Shown: piece after piece, positions 25,324-34,731 of the stretch
How the letters are laid out: every line of letters starts with the position of its first letter
Position numbering within the stretch: the first letter of the stretch is position 1
Source of the DNA: JAKAAZ01 sp963817855
GTDB taxonomy: Bacteria > Acidobacteriota > Terriglobia > Terriglobales > Acidobacteriaceae
Length of the DNA stretch: 64,000 nucleotides
Direction: 5' to 3'
Assembly (NCBI GenBank): GCA_963817855.1
Contig: CAWFQA010000003.1
Location: 62,001 to 126,000 of the forward strand
The notes under the pieces: generated by a model
What the model saw: the letters and a program-made list of their open reading frames with translations, nothing else
Told to the model about the DNA's origin: nothing
The model's database searches: none
Program-made: the position numbers and the translations under genes

Positions 25324-28300
25324 TTAAAATTGAAAGCGTGCAGCTAATTGAAAAGCGCGCGGACCGCCCGACCCGAAGAATCCGCCCGCAACACTCACCG
25401 GGGTGAAAAAGTTGGTTTGCACCGGTGCTGAAGCTTGATAGGGGGAGATGGAAATATTGCGCCCGGAAAAATTCGTATTTGTAGATCCCCGAACATTGGT
25501 TTGGTTCAGCACATTGAAGGCTTCGACCATCAGGCTTAATTCTGTGGCCCCCCTCATCATAAAGTTCTTCTGAGCTCTCAAATCGAGTGAGCTGAAAGGG
25601 CTGAAGAAATCGATGTTAGCGGGAACGTGCGCGAGTTGTCCCCCGGCGAGGCAAGGATATGGGGCTGGGCAATTGGGCAGGGAATTCCAGTGGTCGATGG
25701 CGGCATTGAGCTGATTGCTGTTTTTTATCTCGCGTCCGAGTGTGTTGCGCGACAGGGTTGGCAGGCGCGACCCGGTTGCACCGTTGATGGCGGTCCCAGG
25801 AAGGAACGTATCTGCCGGAACCCCCGATCCAAACGTGTAGATCGGAGCCAGCGAAAACTGCCAGGGAAACAGTAATTCCCCATAGGCCGTCAACCGGTGG
25901 CGCTCGTCGCTGACGGCATATCCTTTCTCCAAGCGCAGATTATTGATCCCTTCGACCAGGTCAACCTGCTCATCGGCATTGTTGTTGGTCAACTGGTCGT
26001 CATCGGAATAGTCCAGGGTTTTCGATAGCGTGTAGCTGACGTTGAACTGATAATGAACAGGACCGATGACGGAATACCGATGTTGCAGACTGACAATCAG
26101 CCCGTCATACCAGGATTTGGCCTGGGACTGAATCAACGTGATGTTGTCGGAAATTCCCGTCAGCGGATCAGTGATCGTGCACGGTATGTTGTCTCCTGGA
26201 CAGCTGACATAGGGCGATGTCGAGTCGGTGTCTCGTAATAGGTGGCCAATGAGCTGCCGATAGGCAAACACGTGAAGCCCGTCCGCGGAGAGAAGCCAGG
26301 AATTGGCGAATTGCTGCTGCAGACCAAGCGAAAATTGCTGAAACAGCGGATGGTGCGAATCCGGTCCCATGGCAATGATGCCGACTCCACCTGTCTGATG
26401 TGGGCCGCTGAAAGCATTTGCGATGGTCGGACTTCCTGGCGCATAACTGGCCTGCGGTGCGAAGCAGGCGCCCAGACTAGGCGGGCCAGGTACATAAGGC
26501 GAGTTACAAAGAGACCCGCCGTACTGAGTCACTGTCAAAGCGCGATCGTTCTGAACTAGCTCCTCTGATCCTGCTTCCAAAATGATCCGGTCATAATAAA
26601 TCCCATATCCTCCGCGAATGACAGTCGTGCCGCGGCGAAAGGGATCATAAACAAATCCGACTCGCGGGCCAAAGTCTTTTTTATCTGGAATTTTCTTCAG
26701 GTCGATCACGTTCGCCATCCACACACAGGGAACCGTTGGCACCATGGTCAAGTTCGGACAAGGATCATGAGCGCTGTCGTTGCCGGTCAGGTTCGAGTCA
26801 TACTCCCAACGCAGACCCAGGTTCAAAGTTAGATTGGATCGCGCTTTCCAATCGTCTTGAATAAATCCTGCGAAATAGTTGTTCGAGATGTCTGGAATCG
26901 GTACTGGGACAACCGGGGCGCTACTCTTGATGCCGGCGGCAATTGGAATGTCTAAATCATTGATGACGCCACTTCCATCCAAGTTCTGCGTTCCAAAATC
27001 CTGAGTGAGAATTATTGTTCCAGTGCCAAACACGTTGATCAGACCGTGCGCTTGGTAGTGTTCGGTCTCAAAGCCCGCACGCAAGGTGTGCTTGCCGGGC
27101 GTCCAGGTGAAGGCATCGCCAACCTGGTAGCGGTTGAGGACAGTTTGCTGCGGCAAATTGAAGTTCGCGCCATCCGCCAAATCCGGGAAGATCAACTCAT
27201 TGGTCAGGTTCAAGGGTGGATCGGTGGTGGGTGCGTCCTGAGGAAATGGCGGAATATTGTTCAGAAAATTGTCGAAGTGGAAAATGAGATTGTTTACTTT
27301 CCTGGGAGAAAAGACGGTTGTCAGTCCCGTGACAAAGGAATTGAAATGATTCAGCGAATTCTGGCGTTCAGCGGCGGTGAACGCCGGCGTCTTTTGAGAC
27401 GGGGTAGCCTCGGATGTGTTGGTCGATCGATTGAATGAGTATCGGACCATCAGCGCATTCGCATGATTGATCTGGGTATCGACACGGTTCGACAATAAGA
27501 GGTCACGCAACGGCGCAGGTGCCGACGTATTGATGATTTGATTGTTCGCGAAATCCCTTGTTCCGGTCAAAACGGCCGCATTCTGGTCGCGATACTCGAA
27601 TGCAGTAAACCACCAGGCGCGATTTGTCTTCACGGGGCCGCCAGCCGACGCTCCATATTGTTGACGGTCGAAGGGAGGAGTTGGCAGGTTGCTATTTAAG
27701 GTTGCCGGACGAGCCTGCAGATTTCTATTTCTTTCGTAGAAAAATACCGAACCATGCAAAGCGTTGGTTCCAGACTTGGTGACGATATTCACAATACTGT
27801 TTCCGGAACGACCAACCTCGGAGGTAAAGCGCGCGGTGGCAATTTGAAACTCGGCGATGGAGTCGATCGGAAAATTCGACAGCGTTCCTCCCACGACTTC
27901 ATCATTGTTGTCAGCGCCATCGACTGTGATGTTTCCGCCGCGCCCAAACCCCCCAGCAGAGCTGATTTCAAGAGTGTTCGTCTTTGTAGGGTCAAATGTT
28001 GGAGCCGGTCGGTTTCCTGGAATCAAGTACGCCAATTCCAGAAAGTTTCTGCCGTTCAAGGGCATGCTTTGGATGGTTGTAGAAGTAATCTGTCCTTGAA
28101 TCATCGACTGAGAAAGATTGATCGATTGATTCGCGGCAGTCACATGCGCCACAGTGTTCGCCTTGGCGACGCTGAGCGTCCTGTTCAACGTGACCGTTTT
28201 CCCCGCTTCCAGTGTGATCCCTTGAAATTCGATGGTCTCGAAGCCCGGCTCTGAAATCTTCATGTCGTAACTGCCGATGGGCAGGTAGGGGATCACGTAC

Positions 28301-28506
28301 AGGCCCTCTGTGTTCGTCGTCACCTGGCGCGTCACGCCCTGAGCGACGCTGACGAGAATCACTCGTGCTCCCGCGATTGGTGCGCCCTGCGGATCTTTCA
28401 CGCTACCATTGACGGTGCTGTTAGGAAGCTGGGCAAATATTGTTGCATTGGTGGCCATGCAAGCAACGAAAATGATCGACCAAACGAGAATCCTACTCTT
28501 TTGCAT
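25324..28506 (-). CDS. Oar-type TonB-dependent outer-membrane receptor with carboxypeptidase-regulatory-like domain
   Basis: A 1060-residue protein; the ATG at 28506 has GGAG 7 nt upstream. The signal peptide (1-26, ending IFAQ) is followed by a carboxypeptidase-regulatory-like beta-sandwich (VNGSVKDPQGAPIAGARV, about 30-115), a plug domain (about 120-240, SMPLNGRNFLELAYLIPG and ITVDGADNNDE) and a large barrel ending in FQLAARFQF with terminal aromatic Phe. Acidobacteria carry many such receptors, often for plant-derived glycans or peptides. The substrate is not evident. It is divergent from the amino-acid permease. Full length and intact, unlike the fragment at 1666-1929. Confidence 0.9.
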   Translation of the reverse strand: MQKSRILVWSIIFVACMATNATIFAQLPNSTVNGSVKDPQGAPIAGARVILVSVAQGVTRQVTTNTEGLYVIPYLPIGSYDMKISEPGFETIEFQGITLEAGKTVTLNRTLSVAKANTVAHVTAANQSINLSQSMIQGQITSTTIQSMPLNGRNFLELAYLIPGNRPAPTFDPTKTNTLEISSAGGFGRGGNITVDGADNNDEVVGGTLSNFPIDSIAEFQIATARFTSEVGRSGNSIVNIVTKSGTNALHGSVFFYERNRNLQARPATLNSNLPTPPFDRQQYGASAGGPVKTNRAWWFTAFEYRDQNAAVLTGTRDFANNQIINTSAPAPLRDLLLSNRVDTQINHANALMVRYSFNRSTNTSEATPSQKTPAFTAAERQNSLNHFNSFVTGLTTVFSPRKVNNLIFHFDNFLNNIPPFPQDAPTTDPPLNLTNELIFPDLADGANFNLPQQTVLNRYQVGDAFTWTPGKHTLRAGFETEHYQAHGLINVFGTGTIILTQDFGTQNLDGSGVINDLDIPIAAGIKSSAPVVPVPIPDISNNYFAGFIQDDWKARSNLTLNLGLRWEYDSNLTGNDSAHDPCPNLTMVPTVPCVWMANVIDLKKIPDKKDFGPRVGFVYDPFRRGTTVIRGGYGIYYDRIILEAGSEELVQNDRALTVTQYGGSLCNSPYVPGPPSLGACFAPQASYAPGSPTIANAFSGPHQTGGVGIIAMGPDSHHPLFQQFSLGLQQQFANSWLLSADGLHVFAYRQLIGHLLRDTDSTSPYVSCPGDNIPCTITDPLTGISDNITLIQSQAKSWYDGLIVSLQHRYSVIGPVHYQFNVSYTLSKTLDYSDDDQLTNNNADEQVDLVEGINNLRLEKGYAVSDERHRLTAYGELLFPWQFSLAPIYTFGSGVPADTFLPGTAINGATGSRLPTLSRNTLGREIKNSNQLNAAIDHWNSLPNCPAPYPCLAGGQLAHVPANIDFFSPFSSLDLRAQKNFMMRGATELSLMVEAFNVLNQTNVRGSTNTNFSGRNISISPYQASAPVQTNFFTPVSVAGGFFGSGGPRAFQLAARFQF

Positions 28507-28710
28507 CCACGAGCTCCGGGTGAAGATAGAGCACTCCTTCCATGCGCGGGGGGACGCAAACGAGAAGCTGCCGTATTGATGGTTTGACACTTACGGTGAA
28601 CAACGCTAACGATATGGAGCGTGACGGAGCTTGTCTTCATCCCTGCGATGGACGCGCGTCTGCAACTTTTGATGGATACTGCTTCCAATGGTGTCGCGTA
28701 GGATTGTGCC

Positions 28711-30039
28711 GTGAGTGAACTGCGCAGGCAAATGGGGCTGCCGGCAGCAATTGCCGTAGTGACCGGGGAATCGATCGCCCTGGGCATCTTCCTGACGCCT
28801 GCCGCAATGGCAAAATCCCTGGGTTCACCTTTACTACTGGCGGCGGTCTGGTGCGGAATGGCGTTCATCGCCATCTGCGGCGCCCTTTGCTACTCCGAGC
28901 TGGCGGTGCGTTTTCCGCAGGCTGGCGGAGAGTACGTTTATCTCCGCGAAGGATACGGCGGTCGCGTAGCTTTTCTTTATGGATGGATGTCTGCGGCCGT
29001 GATTGATCCCGGCCTCGCCGCTGCGCTTGCAGTTGGTTCCATTCCCTACGTTCAGGTTCTCTCTCCGCTCACGCCCACGATGGTGGTCTTTCTGCCCGCG
29101 ATCCTTCTGCTCACTCTGGCAGGAATCAACTACGTTGGCACTCGCTTGAGCAGTCGTGTCATGGCGGCCGTGAACTTGCTCAAGGTCACTTTACTGTTCG
29201 CGCTGGTCGCGTGGGCCTGGATCTCCGGTCATGCCACCACCGCGAATCTGCTGCCATTGGCACATCGGCGTGCGGGGTCAGAGGCCCTGTTTGCGGCCAT
29301 TGCCAGCGCAACGATCAATGCATTCTTCAGTTTCGGCGGCTGGTGGGAGGTGGGGAAAATCGCCGGCGAAGTACGCAATCCGCGTCGCACTCTTCCCCTC
29401 GCATTTACTTGCGGAGTTCTGTTGGTTACGGCTGTGTATCTACTCGTCAGCTTCGCATTTCTCTCGGTGGTGCCATTGCAACACATCGTTTCCAACACGG
29501 CGTTCATCGCCCAGTTTGGGGAAGCGCTTTTCGGCAGCGCCGGCGGCAAGGTGCTCTCTTTCTGCGTGCTGCTTTCGGTTGCCGGGGGACTATCAGTTCT
29601 GACTATGGTCGCCCCACGCGTCTACTATGCTATGGCGAGGGATCGGGTTTTCTTCCCGATCTTTGGGCGGCTGCACCCTCGATTTGGAACGCCTGCCAAT
29701 GCCGTTCTGCTGCAAACTGGAATGGCGCTGATGGTTCTATGTTTCGTAGCCTTCGATCGCATTCTTGCCTACATCATTTTTTCTGCGGTGTGTTTTCTCG
29801 CGCTCTCTGCCGCCTCGCTATTTCGCTTGCGGAAACCGGTCCGCCGTTGGTGGTTTCCGACAGCGCCAATTCTATTTCTCATCGGCTGCGGCGTCATTGG
29901 TCTGCTGATTCTTCTCCACGATCCTTTCCCCGCCCTGATTGGAATGGCGGTTGTTTTTTGTGGGGATTTTCTACGTCGATTCTTCTTCCCCGATGCACAG
30001 TTCGCCGCAGTTCCCGCGGTTGAAACTACAATCCCCTAA
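28711..30039 (+). CDS. APC-family amino-acid permease
   Basis: A 442-residue integral membrane protein starting at GTG 28711. About twelve hydrophobic helices. The first helix carries VTGESIALGIFLTPA, the helix-break motif of the APC superfamily; EYVYLREGYGG after helix 2 and FFSFGGWWEVGKIAGEVRNPRRTLP near helix 6 are typical of LAT/AAT-like transporters. It should exchange or import amino acids or related organic cations across the inner membrane. Two AhpD-like genes follow after only 15 nt, so the three probably form one transcript. The link between a permease and peroxidase-like proteins is unexplained. Confidence 0.88.
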   Translation: MSELRRQMGLPAAIAVVTGESIALGIFLTPAAMAKSLGSPLLLAAVWCGMAFIAICGALCYSELAVRFPQAGGEYVYLREGYGGRVAFLYGWMSAAVIDPGLAAALAVGSIPYVQVLSPLTPTMVVFLPAILLLTLAGINYVGTRLSSRVMAAVNLLKVTLLFALVAWAWISGHATTANLLPLAHRRAGSEALFAAIASATINAFFSFGGWWEVGKIAGEVRNPRRTLPLAFTCGVLLVTAVYLLVSFAFLSVVPLQHIVSNTAFIAQFGEALFGSAGGKVLSFCVLLSVAGGLSVLTMVAPRVYYAMARDRVFFPIFGRLHPRFGTPANAVLLQTGMALMVLCFVAFDRILAYIIFSAVCFLALSAASLFRLRKPVRRWWFPTAPILFLIGCGVIGLLILLHDPFPALIGMAVVFCGDFLRRFFFPDAQFAAVPAVETTIP

Positions 30040-30054
30040 CAGGAGGAAATGTTG

Positions 30055-30624
30055 ATGCCACACATCCCGTTGCCCGAAGATCTACCCGGAATTCGTGGAG
30101 CCATGGCGTTCCGGCCAGAGACCGCGAAGCCACTCAATGAACTCGTCGAAGTTTTGCTTCGCGGTCCCAGCACCCTGTCGCCGGGCGAACGTGAGTTGAT
30201 CGCAACCTATGTTTCTTCGCTAAACGATTGCTACTACTGTCAAACAATTCACGGAGCCATCGCCGCCGCCAATCTCAATGACGACGAAGAATTAGTCAAA
30301 AGAGTTAAGCAGGACTTTCTGCATGCCGCAATTTCGGACAAACTGAAAGCATTGTTGGTAATTGCCGGCAAAGTGCAGAAGGGCGGAAAAAACGTCACCC
30401 CCAAAGATGTCGCGTATGCGCGTCGGTTTGGTGCGACCGACATCGAGATCCACGACACCGTTCTGATCGCTGCTGCCTTCTGTATGTACAACCGTTATGT
30501 CGACGGCCTTGGAACGACGCAACCTCGTGATGAAGCCATGTATCGAGAACGCGGCAAACGGGTGGCACGGGATGGCTACGTCACTGTCAGCAAGGAATAT
30601 TTGGCAGCGCACGCAACACGATAA
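30055..30624 (+). CDS. AhpD-like carboxymuconolactone decarboxylase family protein (copy 1)
   Basis: A 189-residue protein. The ATG at 30055 is preferred over 30049 because AGGAGG then stands 8 nt upstream and the N-terminus (MPHIPLPEDLPGI) aligns with the next gene (MPNIALPEGLPGI). The core contains ERELIATYVSSLNDCYYCQTIHG, the CxxC-x3-His relay of AhpD-type enzymes, followed by HDTVLIAAAFCMYNRYVDG. It is probably a cytoplasmic peroxidase or thiol-disulphide protein. It is the middle gene of the permease-CMD-CMD operon and about two-thirds identical to the following gene, so the pair arose by tandem duplication. Confidence 0.87.
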   Translation: MPHIPLPEDLPGIRGAMAFRPETAKPLNELVEVLLRGPSTLSPGERELIATYVSSLNDCYYCQTIHGAIAAANLNDDEELVKRVKQDFLHAAISDKLKALLVIAGKVQKGGKNVTPKDVAYARRFGATDIEIHDTVLIAAAFCMYNRYVDGLGTTQPRDEAMYRERGKRVARDGYVTVSKEYLAAHATR

Positions 30625-30635
30625 AGGAGTGAACC

Positions 30636-31205
30636 ATGCCTAACATCGCACTTCCAGAAGGATTGCCAGGCATCAGCGCGGGATTCGCTTTCCGTCCGGA
30701 AACAGCCAAACCAATGCGGGAACTGGCGCATGTTTTGCTGCACGGCCCCAGCACTCTCACACCCGCGGAGCGGGAGCTGATCGCGACCTATGTTTCCTCG
30801 CAGAGTGACTGCTATTTCTGCCAGACAAGTCACGGAGCTGCCGCCGCGGCTCACCTCGGCAAAGACGCCGCAGTGGTCGATCAAGTGAAGCAGGATTTTT
30901 TGCACGCCAAGATTTCCGACAAGCTCAAGGCTTTGCTGACGATTGCAGGGGAAGTGCAGAAGAGCGGGAAAAATGTCACCTCCAAAGATGTCGATCATGC
31001 GCGACAGTTGGGAGCCAGCGATCTGGAGATTCACGATACCGTTCTGATCGCCGCGGCCTTCTGCATGTATAACCGCTACGTGGACGGCCTGGATACGACG
31101 CAGCCGAATGATCCAGTGATGTATGCCGCCATGGGCAAACACCTAGCCGAGCATGGTTATCTCAAACCATCGATCGAAACACCTGCGGTTTCGGAGGCCA
31201 AATGA
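30636..31205 (+). CDS. AhpD-like carboxymuconolactone decarboxylase family protein (copy 2)
   Basis: A 189-residue tandem paralogue of the preceding gene, with AGGAG 6 nt before its ATG. The active-site region is SDCYFCQTSHG with both cysteines and the His retained, and the C-terminal VLIAAAFCMYNRYVDG is nearly identical to copy 1. Differences concentrate at the surface helices and the C-terminus. Retention of catalytic residues in both copies suggests both function, perhaps as a hetero-oligomer; AhpD proteins are trimers or hexamers. Last gene of the operon; the gap to copy 1 is 11 nt. Confidence 0.87.
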   Translation: MPNIALPEGLPGISAGFAFRPETAKPMRELAHVLLHGPSTLTPAERELIATYVSSQSDCYFCQTSHGAAAAAHLGKDAAVVDQVKQDFLHAKISDKLKALLTIAGEVQKSGKNVTSKDVDHARQLGASDLEIHDTVLIAAAFCMYNRYVDGLDTTQPNDPVMYAAMGKHLAEHGYLKPSIETPAVSEAK

Positions 31206-31631
31206 ACCCGATTCCACTCGCAATTGTCCGCACCGTTTCTGGCAGCGATGCAATTTGTTTCTTTTGACGAGCGGGTAAGCAGGTCACTCCATACCCACGG
31301 AATTGAGTTGCCAATATGGATGTTCGAAGAAGGAAGTCTGCTGATTTTTCGAAGCATCAGTGGTGTGGCGGGCAGTCGGAATGAACGAGAGGCGCCTTCG
31401 TTTTCGCTCATGAGATCAAGTTCGTTAATGGGATCGAGCCCGTTGAATTTCTCAAGCTCACGAATACTCACACGAGATCGCCACCTTATGCTTCGTCTCT
31501 CCTCTTAGGTCACTTTGTCCAGATTGTCCAGTTAAAGCTCTTTTGAATATCGGTAGGGCTCAGATCTGACCAGCCCGGCATCTAAACTAATCTTTGACAG
31601 TTCATTCATAGTGAGCGGCACCGGTGAGTCC
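31206..31631. other. intergenic region before the trehalose genes
   Basis: Open frames of about 95-105 codons exist on both strands (31224-31508 and 31157-31471), but their translations are Ser/Arg-rich, lack ribosome-binding sites and mirror each other, so I reject them. The promoter of the trehalose genes should lie here. Confidence 0.5.
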
Positions 31632-33917
31632 ATGCGACTTCTGAGTTTGCGGTTGATTGTAGCGTTGATCGTGGGGGTAACTATCGTGTCCCTGGCCTTA
31701 TCCTGGTATGAAGTGCAGTCTGAAAAGAACTCTCTGCGCCACGACCTGGAATACAAGGCCGAAATCCTCAATGAGAGCCTCGCCGCCAATGCAGAGTTCT
31801 ACCTGCGAATGGGAGAAAAATCTGGACTCGATCAGCTGACCCAGCGCTACAGCAACCGCGACCATCTGATAGGAATTGGCATTTATGGTCGCGATGGATC
31901 TACCTTGGCGATCACCCATGCACTGAATTCTGTTTTCTCCGGCCTTCCGACACCGCTGCAGGCTGCTCTTTCCGCAAATCGCGCGGAAGGTCAATTTATG
32001 CGGTTGCATTTCAAGCCGTTTTACGTGCGGGCAGCTCCACTTCATTCCCTGGATAAAAGCATCGTGGCTGGAATCATCGTAGTCTACGACACAACATATA
32101 TCCGCACGGCAATATTTCGGGTATGGGGACGCGTTTTTCTTCACATCGCCATCCAGATGCTGGTGATTGTCGCTATAACAGTGCTAATCGTGTACTGGAG
32201 TCTCGCTGCACCCATCCGACGCGCAGCGCAGTGGATGAAGGCTCTGCGTACGGGACGGCACGACATACAACCTCCAGCCAACGAGCTCGACTTCCTGTTG
32301 CCATTGGCTCGCGAGGTGGCTCCACTGGCAGAAAGTATGCGGCAGGCTCGCGCAGCAGCGGAGACGGAAGCCAGGCTGCGCAACTCAAATGAATCTCTCT
32401 GGACCGCACAACGACTGGCCGACCATGTCCGTACCAAGCTGGATGGCAGCAGCCTGTTCGTAGCCTCGAATCGCGAACCATACATCCACACCCGGCAAGG
32501 CAGCACCGTAACATTCTCAGTTCCGGCCAGTGGTCTGGTCACCGCCCTTGAGCCAATTCTCTGTGCCTGTAATGGAACCTGGGTCGCCCATGGCAGCGGC
32601 AATGCCGACGCAGAAACGGTCGACAGTCGTGACCGTGTGCAGGTTCCTCCGCAGGATCCCCGCTACACGCTGCGCCGGGTATGGCTCAGTACAGAAGAGC
32701 AAGAGGGCTATTACAACGGTTTTGCCAATGAGGGTTTGTGGCCACTGTGCCACATGGCGCATACACGGCCCACATTTCGTGCGTCCGACTGGGAGTACTA
32801 CAACAAAGTCAACGAACGATTTGCCAATGCGCTGGTGCAGGAGATGGCCGCCGAGGAGCATCCCGTCGTCCTGATTCAGGACTATCATTTTGCCCTGCTG
32901 CCCCGCCTGGTGAAAGATCGGCTGCCTCATGCGAGGATTGCGATCTTTTGGCACATCCCCTGGCCCCATCCCGAATCCTTTGGCATCTGCCCCTGGCAGA
33001 GAGAACTGCTGGATGGCCTGCTCGGCGCGGACCTCATCGGGTTCCACGTTCAAGCGCACTGCAACAACTTTCTCAGCACCGTGGATCGGGTGCTTGAGGC
33101 GCGGGTCGACTGGGAACACTTTTCTGTCAAGCGCAACAACCACTGGTCTACGGTGCTTCCCTTCCCGATTAGCGTGGACTTTTCCGGCGAGACACCCGAT
33201 GCGCCCGACGAGATCAATGCCGAAGAAGAACGCAGTGCCCTGTTCGCAGAACTCGGAATAGAAGCCACCTTCCTCGGTGTGGGCGTGGATCGTGTGGACT
33301 ATACAAAAGGCATTATCGAACGCTTCCAGGCAATCGAGTCGTTTCTGGAGAGACATCCCCGCTATCAGGATAAGTTCACATTTATTCAGATTGGGGCGCC
33401 AAGCCGCAGCAGTATCCAACGCTATGCCGATTTTCAGGTAGAAGTCGAAACCGAGGCCAACCGCATCAATGAACGCTTCAGACACGGCAAATGGAGACCG
33501 ATCGTTTTTCTGAACCGTCAGCACACGCATCAAGAGGTGCGACGCTATTATCGGGCGGCACATTTGTGCATGGTCACATCTCTACACGACGGAATGAATC
33601 TAGTCGCCAAGGAATATGTTGCGGCGCGGGAGGACGATCGAGGGGTATTGATCCTAAGCCGATTCACCGGGGCAGCCCGAGAGTTGCGGGATGCGATCCT
33701 CGTCAACCCCTATGACATCCAGTCGACCGCAGACTCGATTGCGCAAGCACTCAACATGAACATTGGCGAGATGATCGAACGGATGCGGCGCATGCGAAGT
33801 TCGGTCAAGGAGCACAACATCTACTGGTGGGCGGGCAGCCTGATCGGGGCACTCTGCGAGCTTCGCCTGAAAAAGTCGGCGACCACAAAGACTCCTGGAC
33901 TCAGGACCCACACATAG
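31632..33917 (+). CDS. otsA: membrane-sensor/HAMP-fused trehalose-6-phosphate synthase
   Basis: 761 residues from ATG 31632; GTG 31611 is the alternative. Normal OtsA is 450-500 residues. Here residues 3-25 form a transmembrane helix, 26-165 an extracytoplasmic sensor-like region, 168-193 a second helix, about 193-240 a HAMP-like linker (SLAAPIRRAAQWMKAL) and then a short coiled coil. The GT20 domain (about 275-745) has VASNREP, IQDYHFALLP, FWHIPWPHPE, VGVDRVDYTKG and SLHDGMNLVAKEYV, covering acceptor and UDP-glucose binding sites. The reaction would be UDP-glucose plus glucose-6-phosphate to trehalose-6-phosphate; a related acceptor cannot be excluded. The gene is 1 nt from otsB. The receptor-like N-terminus suggests synthesis is switched by an external signal such as osmolarity. 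Confidence 0.9.
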   Translation: MRLLSLRLIVALIVGVTIVSLALSWYEVQSEKNSLRHDLEYKAEILNESLAANAEFYLRMGEKSGLDQLTQRYSNRDHLIGIGIYGRDGSTLAITHALNSVFSGLPTPLQAALSANRAEGQFMRLHFKPFYVRAAPLHSLDKSIVAGIIVVYDTTYIRTAIFRVWGRVFLHIAIQMLVIVAITVLIVYWSLAAPIRRAAQWMKALRTGRHDIQPPANELDFLLPLAREVAPLAESMRQARAAAETEARLRNSNESLWTAQRLADHVRTKLDGSSLFVASNREPYIHTRQGSTVTFSVPASGLVTALEPILCACNGTWVAHGSGNADAETVDSRDRVQVPPQDPRYTLRRVWLSTEEQEGYYNGFANEGLWPLCHMAHTRPTFRASDWEYYNKVNERFANALVQEMAAEEHPVVLIQDYHFALLPRLVKDRLPHARIAIFWHIPWPHPESFGICPWQRELLDGLLGADLIGFHVQAHCNNFLSTVDRVLEARVDWEHFSVKRNNHWSTVLPFPISVDFSGETPDAPDEINAEEERSALFAELGIEATFLGVGVDRVDYTKGIIERFQAIESFLERHPRYQDKFTFIQIGAPSRSSIQRYADFQVEVETEANRINERFRHGKWRPIVFLNRQHTHQEVRRYYRAAHLCMVTSLHDGMNLVAKEYVAAREDDRGVLILSRFTGAARELRDAILVNPYDIQSTADSIAQALNMNIGEMIERMRRMRSSVKEHNIYWWAGSLIGALCELRLKKSATTKTPGLRTHT

Positions 33918-33918
33918 T

Positions 33919-34731
33919 ATGAGGGCTCCTTCGGCAAAGGCCGTACTGACCGAATTCATGGGTCGACTAGCCGCTTCAAAGGAATCAGTCCTCCTGGTGG
34001 ATTACGATGGCACCCTGGCGCCATTTCAAGCATTGCGAGATCGCGCTTATCCTTATCCCGGCGTCGAACACATCCTCGCAAGGATCGTTCAATGCGGCAA
34101 AAGCAGGGTCATTGTTCTGACAGGACGACCCGTCCGCGAGTTGCAGACCTTGTTTCGCCCATTACACAACCTCGAAGTTTGGGGTTCCCATGGCATGGAA
34201 CATTTGCTGGGCGATGGAACCTACCAACAAACCGCCACGGACCCGGAAGTCGCTGCAGTCCTAGGTCAAGCCGAGACCTGGTTGACCGCAGCAGGCCTGA
34301 TCCACTTGGCGGAAATCAAGCCGGGCGGCATTGCCATTCACTGGCGTGGAGAGTTGGATACCGAGATAAGCCGGGTAGAAGCCCTTGCGCGGAAGGGGAT
34401 GGCCCCATTCGCTGAACAGCCCGGACTCAAGCTGCTCAATTTCGACGCCGGATTGGAGCTTCGGGTGGCGCACCCGGACAAGGGCGATGCATTAGGTGCA
34501 ATTCTCGAGGGATTAGCTCCCCATACCGCCATCGCTTTTCTCGGTGACGATCTGACAGACGAAGATGCGTTTCGTGCGCTGGGGGATCGCGGTCTCTGTG
34601 TTCTGGTGCGTCCGGAGTATCGGGACACAAGAGCAAAGATATGGCTCAAGCCCCCGCATGAGCTGATCGACTTTTTGAAGCAATGGTTGAATAGCATTTC
34701 TCCATCAATCACAGAGAGAGGAAGTCCCTAG
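33919..34731 (+). CDS. otsB: trehalose-6-phosphate phosphatase
   Basis: A 270-residue HAD-superfamily phosphatase. Motif I is VDYDGTLAPF (nucleophile Asp 28, acid Asp 30), motif II IVLTGRPV, a Lys in KGDAL, and motif IV GDDLTDEDAF binds Mg2+. The cap-domain sequence WGSHGMEH is typical of bacterial OtsB. It removes phosphate from trehalose-6-phosphate made by the preceding synthase, giving trehalose, a compatible solute and desiccation protectant. The start codon lies 1 nt after the otsA stop, so the two are translationally coupled. Length and motifs are normal. Cytoplasmic. Confidence 0.95.
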   Translation: MRAPSAKAVLTEFMGRLAASKESVLLVDYDGTLAPFQALRDRAYPYPGVEHILARIVQCGKSRVIVLTGRPVRELQTLFRPLHNLEVWGSHGMEHLLGDGTYQQTATDPEVAAVLGQAETWLTAAGLIHLAEIKPGGIAIHWRGELDTEISRVEALARKGMAPFAEQPGLKLLNFDAGLELRVAHPDKGDALGAILEGLAPHTAIAFLGDDLTDEDAFRALGDRGLCVLVRPEYRDTRAKIWLKPPHELIDFLKQWLNSISPSITERGSP

